Of a stretch of 64,000 nt of DNA, positions 15,945 through 22,826 are shown one piece after another. Made by a program: the position numbers and the translations under genes. A model generated the notes under the pieces. That model was not told where the DNA came from. It searched no databases and saw only the letters and a program-made list of their open reading frames with translations. Origin of the DNA: Streptomyces sp. NBC_01460 (GTDB taxonomy: Bacteria; Actinomycetota; Actinomycetes; Streptomycetales; Streptomycetaceae); the NCBI RefSeq assembly GCF_036227405.1, contig NZ_CP109473.1, positions 5,146,001 through 5,210,000 on the forward strand, in the 5' to 3' direction. The first letter of the stretch is position 1; every line of letters begins with the position of its first letter.

Positions 15945-16880
15945 ATGAGCAGCACCTCCCGTCTGCGCACGTTCGGCACCCGCACCGCCGGTCCCGGCCA
16001 CCCCGTCTACGTCACCGGCGAGATCGGCATCAACCACAACGGCGACCTCGACAACGCGCTCGCGCTGATCGACGTGGCCGCCGAAGCCGGCTGCGACGCG
16101 GTCAAGTTCCAGAAGCGCACCCCGGAGATCTGCACCCCGCGCGACCAGTGGGACATCGAGCGCGACACCCCCTGGGGCCGGATGACGTACATCGACTACC
16201 GCCACCGCGTGGAGTTCGGCGACGCCGAGTACACCGCCATCGCCGAGCACTGCGCCAAGCGCGGCATCGACTGGTTCGCCTCCCCGTGGGACACCGAGGC
16301 CGTCGCCTTCCTCGAGAAGTTCGACGTCCCCGCCCACAAGGTCGCCTCCGCCTCCCTCACCGACGACGAGCTGCTCCGCGCCCTGCGCGCCACCGGCCGC
16401 ACCGTCATCCTCTCCACCGGCATGTCGACGCCGAAGCAGATCCGTCACGCGGTCGAGGTCCTCGGCAGCGACAACATCCTGCTCTGCCACGCCACGTCGA
16501 CGTACCCGGCGAAGGCCGAGGAGCTCAACCTGCGGGTCATCAACACCCTCCAGCAGGAGTACCCGAACGTCCCGATCGGCTACAGCGGCCACGAGACCGG
16601 CCTGCAGACGACCCTTGCGGCCGTCGCGCTCGGCGCCGCGTTCGTCGAGCGCCACATCACCCTGGACCGCGCCATGTGGGGCTCCGACCAGGCCGCCTCC
16701 GTCGAGCCGCAGGGCCTCACCCGCCTCGTCCGCGACATCCGCACCATCGAGGCGTCGCTCGGCGACGGGGTCAAGAAGGTCTACGAGTCCGAGCTCGGCC
16801 CGATGAAGAAGCTCCGCCGGGTCGCGGGCGTCGTCGCCGAGGGCGAGAACGCGCCGGCCGCCGAGCCGGTCGCGGTCTGA
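15945..16880 (+). CDS. NeuB-family nonulosonate synthase, probably Kdn-9-P synthase
   Basis: A 311-residue TIM-barrel synthase of the N-acetylneuraminate synthase family: EIGINHNGDLDNAL near 23, KFQKRTPEICTP near 48, FASPWDTEAV, ILSTGMST, CHATSTYPAK, and GYSGHETGLQT. It condenses PEP with a hexose or hexosamine. Usual NeuB proteins are about 345 residues and end in an SAF (antifreeze-like) domain that helps position the ManNAc-type substrate. This one ends right after the barrel (LGPMKKLRRVAGVV plus a short tail), so that domain is missing. With no NeuC epimerase in the window, mannose-6-phosphate and a Kdn-9-P product are likely. RBS AAGGAAG lies 9 nt upstream. Confidence 0.85.
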   Translation: MSSTSRLRTFGTRTAGPGHPVYVTGEIGINHNGDLDNALALIDVAAEAGCDAVKFQKRTPEICTPRDQWDIERDTPWGRMTYIDYRHRVEFGDAEYTAIAEHCAKRGIDWFASPWDTEAVAFLEKFDVPAHKVASASLTDDELLRALRATGRTVILSTGMSTPKQIRHAVEVLGSDNILLCHATSTYPAKAEELNLRVINTLQQEYPNVPIGYSGHETGLQTTLAAVALGAAFVERHITLDRAMWGSDQAASVEPQGLTRLVRDIRTIEASLGDGVKKVYESELGPMKKLRRVAGVVAEGENAPAAEPVAV

Positions 16881-16891
16881 CGGGCCGACCG

Positions 16892-17944
16892 GTGAACCTC
16901 GCCTTCGTCGAGAGCCCGGTCCAGCTCCTGAACGTCCTGGAGTGGACCCACACCAGGGGAGGCCACGACGACACCACGGTCGTCGTCCTCCCCCCGGTCG
17001 ACCCGATGTCGCGCGGCCAGCTGCGCAGGATGGCGGAGCTGGCCCGCGACGAGGGCATCGCCGTCCGCTGGCAGGAGGCGCGCGGGGAGAACGGCGCGCC
17101 TCTGAAGGCCCTGCGGGCGCTGACCGGCCTGATCCGCAAGGCCGACCGCATCGTCATCGGGGATCCGTTCTCCCGGTACGTGCAACTGCTCCTCAGCCTG
17201 GTCCGCACCCGCCGGATCACGGTCGTCGACGACGGCACCGCCACCATGGAGTTCGTCGCCCAGCTGGCCCGTGGCGAACGCCTGGTGCGCTGGCACCGCC
17301 GGGGGAGCGGGGGACCGCGCGAACTGCTCCTGGCCCCGGTCACCTCCGCGGCCCGCCGCAGCTTCACCCCGTCGGCGACCCGGTCCGTCGAGGTGTTCAC
17401 CGCGATGCCGGTGGAGGCTCCCACCGGCATCGAGGTCACCGCGAACACCTTCGCCTGGACCCGGGACCGCTTCGGCCCGCCCCTCATCACCAAGGGCGCC
17501 GACCTGGTCGGCACCTCCCTGGTGGAGACGGGCGTGGTCGACCCCGTCCCGTACCAGGAGGCGGTCACCTCGCTCGCCCGCGCCCATGGCGCCACCCGCT
17601 ACTTCGCCCACCGGCGCGAATCCGCCGACAAGCTCCACGCCCTGGAATCCGCCACCGGCCTGGAGATCGTCCGCCCGGACCTCCCTCTGGAACTCATCGC
17701 CCGCAGGGGCCCCATCGGGCACACGGTCCTGAGCTTCCCGTCGACGGTGGTCCACACCCTCCCGCTGGCCCTCACGGGCACGGGCGTGAAGGTCGCCGTC
17801 TGCGACATAGCGCCGGAATGGCTCCGCGACACGGCGTCCCCCCGCGCCCAGGGCTTCCTGAGCGGGGTCACGGAGACGGCCAAGGACGTGCAGCGGCTCG
17901 CGCCGTGGCGGGTCACGGCGGTCACCGCGGTCACGGAGGGGTGA
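16892..17944 (+). CDS. GT52/polysialyltransferase-like glycosyltransferase
   Basis: A 350-residue protein starting at GTG 16892 (NLAFVESPVQLLNVLEW), 11 nt after the NeuB-type stop. The start resembles GT52 and polyST proteins, which open with a short beta strand and a ...SP-QLLN helix. The acidic-acidic-Gly motif of bacterial sialyltransferases is present as VVDDGTATMEF (D113-D114-G115). The HP motif region reads YFAHRRESADKLH, with His followed by Arg instead of Pro, and the S/T motif reads LSFPSTVVHTL. It would add Kdn or another nonulosonate to the polymer (inference). It closes the operon 13282-17944. Confidence 0.75.
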   Translation: MNLAFVESPVQLLNVLEWTHTRGGHDDTTVVVLPPVDPMSRGQLRRMAELARDEGIAVRWQEARGENGAPLKALRALTGLIRKADRIVIGDPFSRYVQLLLSLVRTRRITVVDDGTATMEFVAQLARGERLVRWHRRGSGGPRELLLAPVTSAARRSFTPSATRSVEVFTAMPVEAPTGIEVTANTFAWTRDRFGPPLITKGADLVGTSLVETGVVDPVPYQEAVTSLARAHGATRYFAHRRESADKLHALESATGLEIVRPDLPLELIARRGPIGHTVLSFPSTVVHTLPLALTGTGVKVAVCDIAPEWLRDTASPRAQGFLSGVTETAKDVQRLAPWRVTAVTAVTEG

Positions 17945-17954
17945 GGGAGCGGGA

Positions 17955-17971
17955 GCCCGGCGCGGCCGGGC
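17955..17971. terminator. Short GC hairpin between convergent genes
   Basis: GCCCGGC (17955-17961) and GCCGGGC (17965-17971) form a 7-bp stem with a 3-nt loop, between the glycosyltransferase stop and the kinase stop. No T-run follows, as is usual in this GC-rich DNA. Confidence 0.5.
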
Positions 17972-17972
17972 C

Positions 17973-19715
17973 CTACCGGTCCGCGCCCGGCCAGACGGTC
18001 AGGTCCCCCTGGAGGAAGGCGAGGTCCGGCAGGGCGGTCGACTTCGTCCGGACCACGAACAGCCCGATGTTGCCCTTGTCGTCCTTCATGCAGAACTCGG
18101 TGCCGGCGGCGGCCGCGGCCAGCGTCCAGCTGTGACTCCTGGCGCTGTGGAGCATGAGACGGCACTCGTCGAGGGCCGTGCCGTGACCTCCGAAGATCTG
18201 CATGAACACGGTGTGCTCGCCCTTCAGATCACAGCTGACCGACGCGCAACTGAGGTGGATGTCGCCCTTGTCGCCCTTCATGGACGGGGGGTTCGCGAGG
18301 CTCAGCCGGTGCTTCGCGTCCACCGTCACCGGGGCGAACACCTCCGGCCACGGATCCCCGTTCGCGTCCCTTCCGGACGCGCCGCTCCCGGAGGCGTCGT
18401 CACCGGCCCCGACCGCCGAGGGGCCGGATGAACCCGATCCGTCCGGCTGATCCGGGGAGGGGCCGTCGGAAGAGCCCTGCGCGGAGGCGGACGCGGACGA
18501 CCGTGCGGCAGGCTCCGTCGCGGACGTCCCGGAGCCGGCTGTGTCCCGGTCACCGAGCCGGTTCAGCACATCCGTGAGGGTCCACGCCAGCCCCGCCACC
18601 AGCAGTGCGCCTCCCGTCACCGCGGCGGCGGTGACCAGCACGGTGCGCCGGCTGCGGGCCCTGCGCTCCTCCACCGTCAGCTGCTTCTGCGGCCACCCGG
18701 ACTGCGGCTGCGGCTGCGGCTGCGGATGAGGCGGGGCGAGCAGGGGCGCCGGTGCGGTCCCGGCCGTACGCGCGAGCTCCGGCGGCTGCGGGCAGGCCGG
18801 GGTCGGGTCGGGCACCGGCGCCGGTACCACCGTCCGCGGCCCGGCGACCTCCCGCCACACGGCGGGCCCCCCACCCGCGTCGGCCTCCGCCCCCAGGCGC
18901 TGCCGGCACCACTCCACCACCTCCGCGGGCGTGGCGCGCTCCGCCGGTTCGGCTGCCAGGCACCGGGCGAACAACGGACGCAGCGACTCGGGCAGCAGCG
19001 ACAGCTCGGGTGCGGAGTGCAGGATCCGGTACTGGACGTTGACGGCGGAACCGTCGCCGTAGAGCGTCCGCCCCAGTGCCGCGAACGCCGCCGTCTGACC
19101 GAGCGCGAAGATGTCGGCCGCCGGAGTGATCTCACCGCCGGACACCTGCTCCGGTGACATGAAGGAAGGCGTGCCGATCGTGCTCCCCGGCGCGGTGTAC
19201 GACGTCCCGTCGGCGGCCAGCGCTATACCGAAGTCGATCACCCGTGGACCGTCGAGAGCCAGCAGCACGTTCGACGGTTTCAGGTCCCGGTGCACGATGC
19301 CCTCGGCGTGGATGGCCTGCAACGCCTCGGCCACCCCGGCCATCAGCCACAGCACGGCCGGTACCGGCAGCGGACCGCGTCGGGTCACCGCCTCCGTCAG
19401 CGACGGCCCCGGCACGTACAGCGTGGCGAGCCACGGCGGTACGCCGTCGGCGTCGGCGTCGATCAGCTCGGCGGTGTACGCCCCCTTGACCTGCCGCGCC
19501 GCCTTGATCTCCCGGGCGAACCGTCTTCGGAAGTCAGGATCGTCGGCCAACTCCGGCCGGACCACCTTGATCGCCACGGGGCGGCCGCCCTGCGTGTGCG
19601 ACAGATAGACCCGGCCCATCCCCCCGGCGCCCAGTCGCGCGGCGAACCGGTAACCCCCCACCGAGGACGGATCGTCGGACTGGAGCGGCTGGAAGACCTC
19701 TGCGGCATGGCTCAT
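17973..19715 (-). CDS. Membrane Ser/Thr protein kinase with Cys-rich external domain
   Basis: From ATG 19715 the protein is 580 residues. The N-terminal PknB-type kinase domain (about 20-280) has the glycine loop LGAGGMGRVY, VAIK with K50, HRDLKPSN with D144, and DFG at 161-163, so it should be active. A Pro-rich linker with an HPQPQPQPQ run leads to one membrane helix (about 359-383), followed by a Ser/Gly-rich stretch and an external domain of about 130 residues with four Cys (CASVSC, ECRL, FCMK) that could form two disulphides. It would sense something outside the membrane and phosphorylate cytoplasmic proteins. The external domain is not one I recognise. TTG 19751 in frame is a weaker start. 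It is monocistronic. Confidence 0.87.
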   Translation of the reverse strand: MSHAAEVFQPLQSDDPSSVGGYRFAARLGAGGMGRVYLSHTQGGRPVAIKVVRPELADDPDFRRRFAREIKAARQVKGAYTAELIDADADGVPPWLATLYVPGPSLTEAVTRRGPLPVPAVLWLMAGVAEALQAIHAEGIVHRDLKPSNVLLALDGPRVIDFGIALAADGTSYTAPGSTIGTPSFMSPEQVSGGEITPAADIFALGQTAAFAALGRTLYGDGSAVNVQYRILHSAPELSLLPESLRPLFARCLAAEPAERATPAEVVEWCRQRLGAEADAGGGPAVWREVAGPRTVVPAPVPDPTPACPQPPELARTAGTAPAPLLAPPHPQPQPQPQSGWPQKQLTVEERRARSRRTVLVTAAAVTGGALLVAGLAWTLTDVLNRLGDRDTAGSGTSATEPAARSSASASAQGSSDGPSPDQPDGSGSSGPSAVGAGDDASGSGASGRDANGDPWPEVFAPVTVDAKHRLSLANPPSMKGDKGDIHLSCASVSCDLKGEHTVFMQIFGGHGTALDECRLMLHSARSHSWTLAAAAAGTEFCMKDDKGNIGLFVVRTKSTALPDLAFLQGDLTVWPGADR

Positions 19716-19818
19716 CAGCCGTGTACCCCCCACTTTTGACGCATTGGCCAACGGCAGCAGCCTAAGTGGAGTGCCTGCAGGGCTCGTTACTGGATCCGCT
19801 CCTGGTCGGTGTGTCCTC

Positions 19819-20499
19819 TCAGCGGCGGGCCGCGCCCCGGCCGGCCGGGGCGATGCGGACCCGCTCCGTGGCGGGAGCGGCCTCGATGTCGTCGAGTTGG
19901 GCGATGACGGTGCTCCGCAGGTCGTCGTAGTCCGCGAAGACGAAGTCGTTGAACAGGGTGTAGCCCGTCCACATCAGGTTGGCGCAGACACGCGCGGGCA
20001 CCCGGCCGGTACGGGCCCCCATGCCGACGAGGGCCACCGACCGGATGCTGCCCGGCGCCCTCTTGTTCTGCTGGTGGACCGCCTGGAACGCGGCGGCGCA
20101 GGCCAGGGCCACGTTCAGGGTCTCGCTGACGTTCTGCGAGGACTCCGCCATCGTCGGTGTCGGTATGAGGAACGTCGGCTCGACCGCTCCGGAGGGCACA
20201 CAGACGGAACTCCCCACCGGGAGGCTCCCGCCGAACCCGTCACGGATCGCCCGCTGGACCCGGAGCTGGATGCCGGCGCCGAGGTGCCGCTTGATGGCCG
20301 CGTCCGCTCCGCCGTCCATGCGTCCGCGGGAGTTGGTGGGGTTGACCCACGCGTCCACCTTCGCGTCGAGGATGGAGCCCTTCCTGATCTCGACCTCCGG
20401 CGTATCGGCGAACGCGGCGCGCCAGGCCTCCACGACAGCGGAGTTCAGGTCCGTCAGGACGACCCGGACAGGCTGCGACTGCACACGGTTCGCGGTCAT
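19819..20499 (-). CDS. Macro-domain (ADP-ribose-binding) protein
   Basis: A 226-residue protein built around a macro domain: NPTNSRGRMDGGADAAIK (about 50-67) corresponds to the family NAAN...GGGVDGAI loop, LPVGSSVCVPSG and FLIPTPTM match the later strands, and VALVGMGARTGRVPA the second phosphate loop. Macro domains bind or hydrolyse ADP-ribose attached to proteins, nucleic acids or small molecules. The family Asn in the first loop is retained. ATG 20499 has GGAG 6 nt upstream; GTG 20529 lies in the same frame. It is not adjacent to the ADP-ribosyltransferase at 22827-24443, but both lie in the same accessory-looking stretch, so a functional link is possible. No signal peptide. Confidence 0.75.
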   Translation of the reverse strand: MTANRVQSQPVRVVLTDLNSAVVEAWRAAFADTPEVEIRKGSILDAKVDAWVNPTNSRGRMDGGADAAIKRHLGAGIQLRVQRAIRDGFGGSLPVGSSVCVPSGAVEPTFLIPTPTMAESSQNVSETLNVALACAAAFQAVHQQNKRAPGSIRSVALVGMGARTGRVPARVCANLMWTGYTLFNDFVFADYDDLRSTVIAQLDDIEAAPATERVRIAPAGRGAARR

Positions 20500-20692
20500 C
20501 TTGCACTCCGATCGAGAGGTGTTCTCCACTGCTCACGACGCTACTGCGCACCACTGACATCGACGGGTGCGGCGGGTTCTGCCGCCGGTCCCGGACCGTG
20601 CCGTGGCTTCCCGGCAGATCTCGCCGGCGGGGATGAAACATTCTCCGGCGGTCACCGCATCTAGAGGGTGTGGAAGAAAGAGGGGGTGACGG

Positions 20693-21202
20693 ATGAGACA
20701 GCCCAAGGAGGCCGCCTTCCGTGAGTTCGCGGAAGCGCGTATGGGGCCTCTGTTCCGGTCCGCGTGCCTGCTGACCGGCGGTGACACGCATCTCGCCGAG
20801 GATCTCGTGCAGGAGACGCTCGGCCGGATGTACGCGATGTGGGGGCGCTCGTCGCGCATAGGGAACCCCGCGGCGTACGCCCACACCGTCCTGGTGCGCT
20901 GCTATCTCCGGTACCGGCGCAGGAAATCCTCCGGGGAGCGCCCGATCGGAGAACTGCCGGACCGGCCGGGGGAGTCGGCCGGGGACGCGTCCCTGAGGGT
21001 GGCACTCCTCGACGCGCTGCGCGGTCTGCCGCCGAAGGACCGCGCGGTGATCGTGCTGCGGTACTGGGAGGACCGGTCGGTCGTGGAGACCGCCGACGCG
21101 CTGCACGTCAGCTCGGCGGCGGTGCGGACCCGCAGCACCCGTGCGCTCGCCCGGCTGCGTGACCAACTGGGCGACAGCATCGGCGAGCTGGCCGTGCACT
21201 GA
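20693..21202 (+). CDS. SigE-family (ECF-type) RNA polymerase sigma factor
   Basis: A 169-residue sigma factor of the actinobacterial SigE family. Region 2 (about 10-80) includes HLAEDLVQETLGRMY and a Tyr/Arg-rich end (LRYRRRK). Region 4 (about 105-160) includes LPPKDRAVIVLRYWEDRSV and a helix-turn-helix VVETADALHVSSAAVRTRSTRAL. It would direct polymerase to a small gene set, probably including its own operon. A GA-rich Shine-Dalgarno (AGAGGGGGTGA) is close to the ATG. A membrane-anchored protein gene follows after 97 nt, the usual place for an anti-sigma or sensor partner. Confidence 0.88.
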   Translation: MRQPKEAAFREFAEARMGPLFRSACLLTGGDTHLAEDLVQETLGRMYAMWGRSSRIGNPAAYAHTVLVRCYLRYRRRKSSGERPIGELPDRPGESAGDASLRVALLDALRGLPPKDRAVIVLRYWEDRSVVETADALHVSSAAVRTRSTRALARLRDQLGDSIGELAVH

Positions 21203-21299
21203 GCCCGTCCGGGCGCCGAGCCTGTCCGGGCACCGCGATCTTCTCGCGCTTCTTCCTGATTCTTTTTCCTTTCCCAAGTATGAGGACGGTGGTGGACGC

Positions 21300-22601
21300 A
21301 TGTCCGAAAACGGCGCGCAGGAGGACCGGAGCGCCTTCGAGGGCCGGCTCGACGCGGCGATGAAGCGGACGGGAGAAGGGTTCTCCGCAGCAGGACGACC
21401 GCTCGTCGACGGAGCGGTCACGCGCGGCCGGCGCCGGACGGTGCTGCGCCGCAGCGCCGTGGTGACCGGGAGCGCGATGGCGCTGGCCGTGATCGGTCTC
21501 GGCGGGTCGTTCGTCACCGGAGGCGGAGGCGGAGGCGGGGGCGGGTCGCAGGGCGGTGGCGACGGGGCCGCCGTGGGGTCGCAGTCGACCAAGGTCGCGG
21601 GCGGTGACAAGGGTGCGTCGGAGAGCCCAAATTCCGCGCAGGAGGTGACCAGGGTGCTCGAAGGGCTGCTGCCGGAGGGGGAGGTCACCCGGCCGAAGAT
21701 CCCCGTTACCCGTGGCACGGGCGACAAGAAGGAACTGCGGGCACCCTTCGCCTCCGTCGTGTACGACGACGGCCACGGGAAGGCGGCAGTGTCGGTGGGG
21801 CTGAGCCGACAGGACCCCGAGGCGCCGCCGAACGAGGACGATCTCTCCTGCCCGGACAAGAACCTGACCCCGTTCGAGGCCTGCTCGGCGAAGACGCTGG
21901 AGGACGGGTCGCACCTGGTGCTGTTCCAGGGCTGGGAGTACCCGGACCGGCGCGTGGAGACCAAGCGGTGGTACGCGGACCTGCTGACACCCGAGGGGTA
22001 CCGGATCACGGTGTCCGAGTGGAACGCGGCGGCGGAGAAGGATGCTCCCGTCAGCCGGCCCACCCCGCCGCTGTCGCCGGAGCAGCTGACGGCACTGGTC
22101 CGGTCCGAGGCCTGGAACCCGGTCGCCGCGTCCCTGCCCGCTCCCGTGGAGCAGCCGCTGGAACAGCCGATCCCGCAGGGGCAGAGCGGCGAGGAGATCC
22201 TGGCCGAGCTGACCGAGCAGCTCCCCGCGCGGCTGACGGTGAAGGACTCGGGGAAGCAGGAGGGGGAGTACGCGTACGTCGTGGTCGACGACGGCCGGGG
22301 CCGGAGCTTCGTGCAGATCAACGTCCAGCAGGGCATGTCCGGCGTCGAGGGCGACCTCTTCGGCCCCGACGCGGAGGTCCTGCCGGACGGTACGAAGGTC
22401 GCGACGCGCAAGGACGCGGGGGAGAAGGGCGGTGCGGGCGTGAAGATGTGGTCGGCCGACACGATGCGCCCCGACGGCTTCCGGGTGGTGATCTCCGCCT
22501 TCAACACGGGGAACCAGAACGAGGCGGCCTCCCGTGAGGACCCCGCCCTGAGCATCGCCGAACTGAAGAAGATCGCCACGAGCGGGGTGTGGCTGCGCTA
22601 G
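21300..22601 (+). CDS. Single-pass membrane protein, probable partner of the SigE-family factor
   Basis: The 433-residue protein has a charged cytoplasmic N-terminus (1-45), one membrane helix near 50-72 (AVVTGSAMALAVIGLGGSFV) and a Gly-rich linker (nine consecutive Gly). The remaining 340 residues are external and hold two related units, each ending in an ITVSEWNAAAEKDAP / VVISAFNTGNQNEAA-type segment followed by LSPEQLTALVRSEAW / LSIAELKKIATSGVW. That internal repeat looks like a duplicated ligand-binding domain. No zinc-binding anti-sigma motif (HxxxCxxC) is seen in the N-terminus, so an anti-sigma role is only inferred from gene order. ATG 21300 has GGTGG upstream. Confidence 0.7.
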   Translation: MSENGAQEDRSAFEGRLDAAMKRTGEGFSAAGRPLVDGAVTRGRRRTVLRRSAVVTGSAMALAVIGLGGSFVTGGGGGGGGGSQGGGDGAAVGSQSTKVAGGDKGASESPNSAQEVTRVLEGLLPEGEVTRPKIPVTRGTGDKKELRAPFASVVYDDGHGKAAVSVGLSRQDPEAPPNEDDLSCPDKNLTPFEACSAKTLEDGSHLVLFQGWEYPDRRVETKRWYADLLTPEGYRITVSEWNAAAEKDAPVSRPTPPLSPEQLTALVRSEAWNPVAASLPAPVEQPLEQPIPQGQSGEEILAELTEQLPARLTVKDSGKQEGEYAYVVVDDGRGRSFVQINVQQGMSGVEGDLFGPDAEVLPDGTKVATRKDAGEKGGAGVKMWSADTMRPDGFRVVISAFNTGNQNEAASREDPALSIAELKKIATSGVWLR

Positions 22602-22729
22602 AGCCTCCCGTCCGGATCAGGCCGCGGGTGTCCCGCCAGGGGTGGGGAGCCCGCGGCCGTCCGTCGCGGACCCGCGGGGGACTCCGCCGCGGATCCACAG
22701 GGGAGGGCGCGGCTGTCAGTGCCCGGGGA

Positions 22730-22770
22730 TATAACTCGTCCTCACATGCGGGGGCCGGATGTGAGGACGA
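22730..22770 (+). promoter_or_regulatory. Promoter hexamer and perfect 12-bp inverted repeat before the UNG-ART gene
   Basis: TATAAC at 22730-22735 looks like a -10 box. Directly after it, TCGTCCTCACAT (22736-22747) and ATGTGAGGACGA (22759-22770) form a perfect 12-bp inverted repeat with an 11-nt spacer, spanning the expected transcription start. It is about 56 nt before ATG 22827. It could be an operator that blocks initiation, or a stable hairpin at the 5' end of the message. Confidence 0.6.
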
Positions 22771-22826
22771 CACGGCCCGCCGATGTCATGCCCCAGCACG
22801 GACCGACACCGCGGAGCACCTTCACC

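Noticed and set aside
20240..22579. A long minus-strand open frame opposite the sigma factor and its partner
   Set aside because: Its translation is Ser/Arg/Pro-rich and without motifs, whereas the plus strand encodes a recognisable sigma factor and a membrane protein with a proper start.
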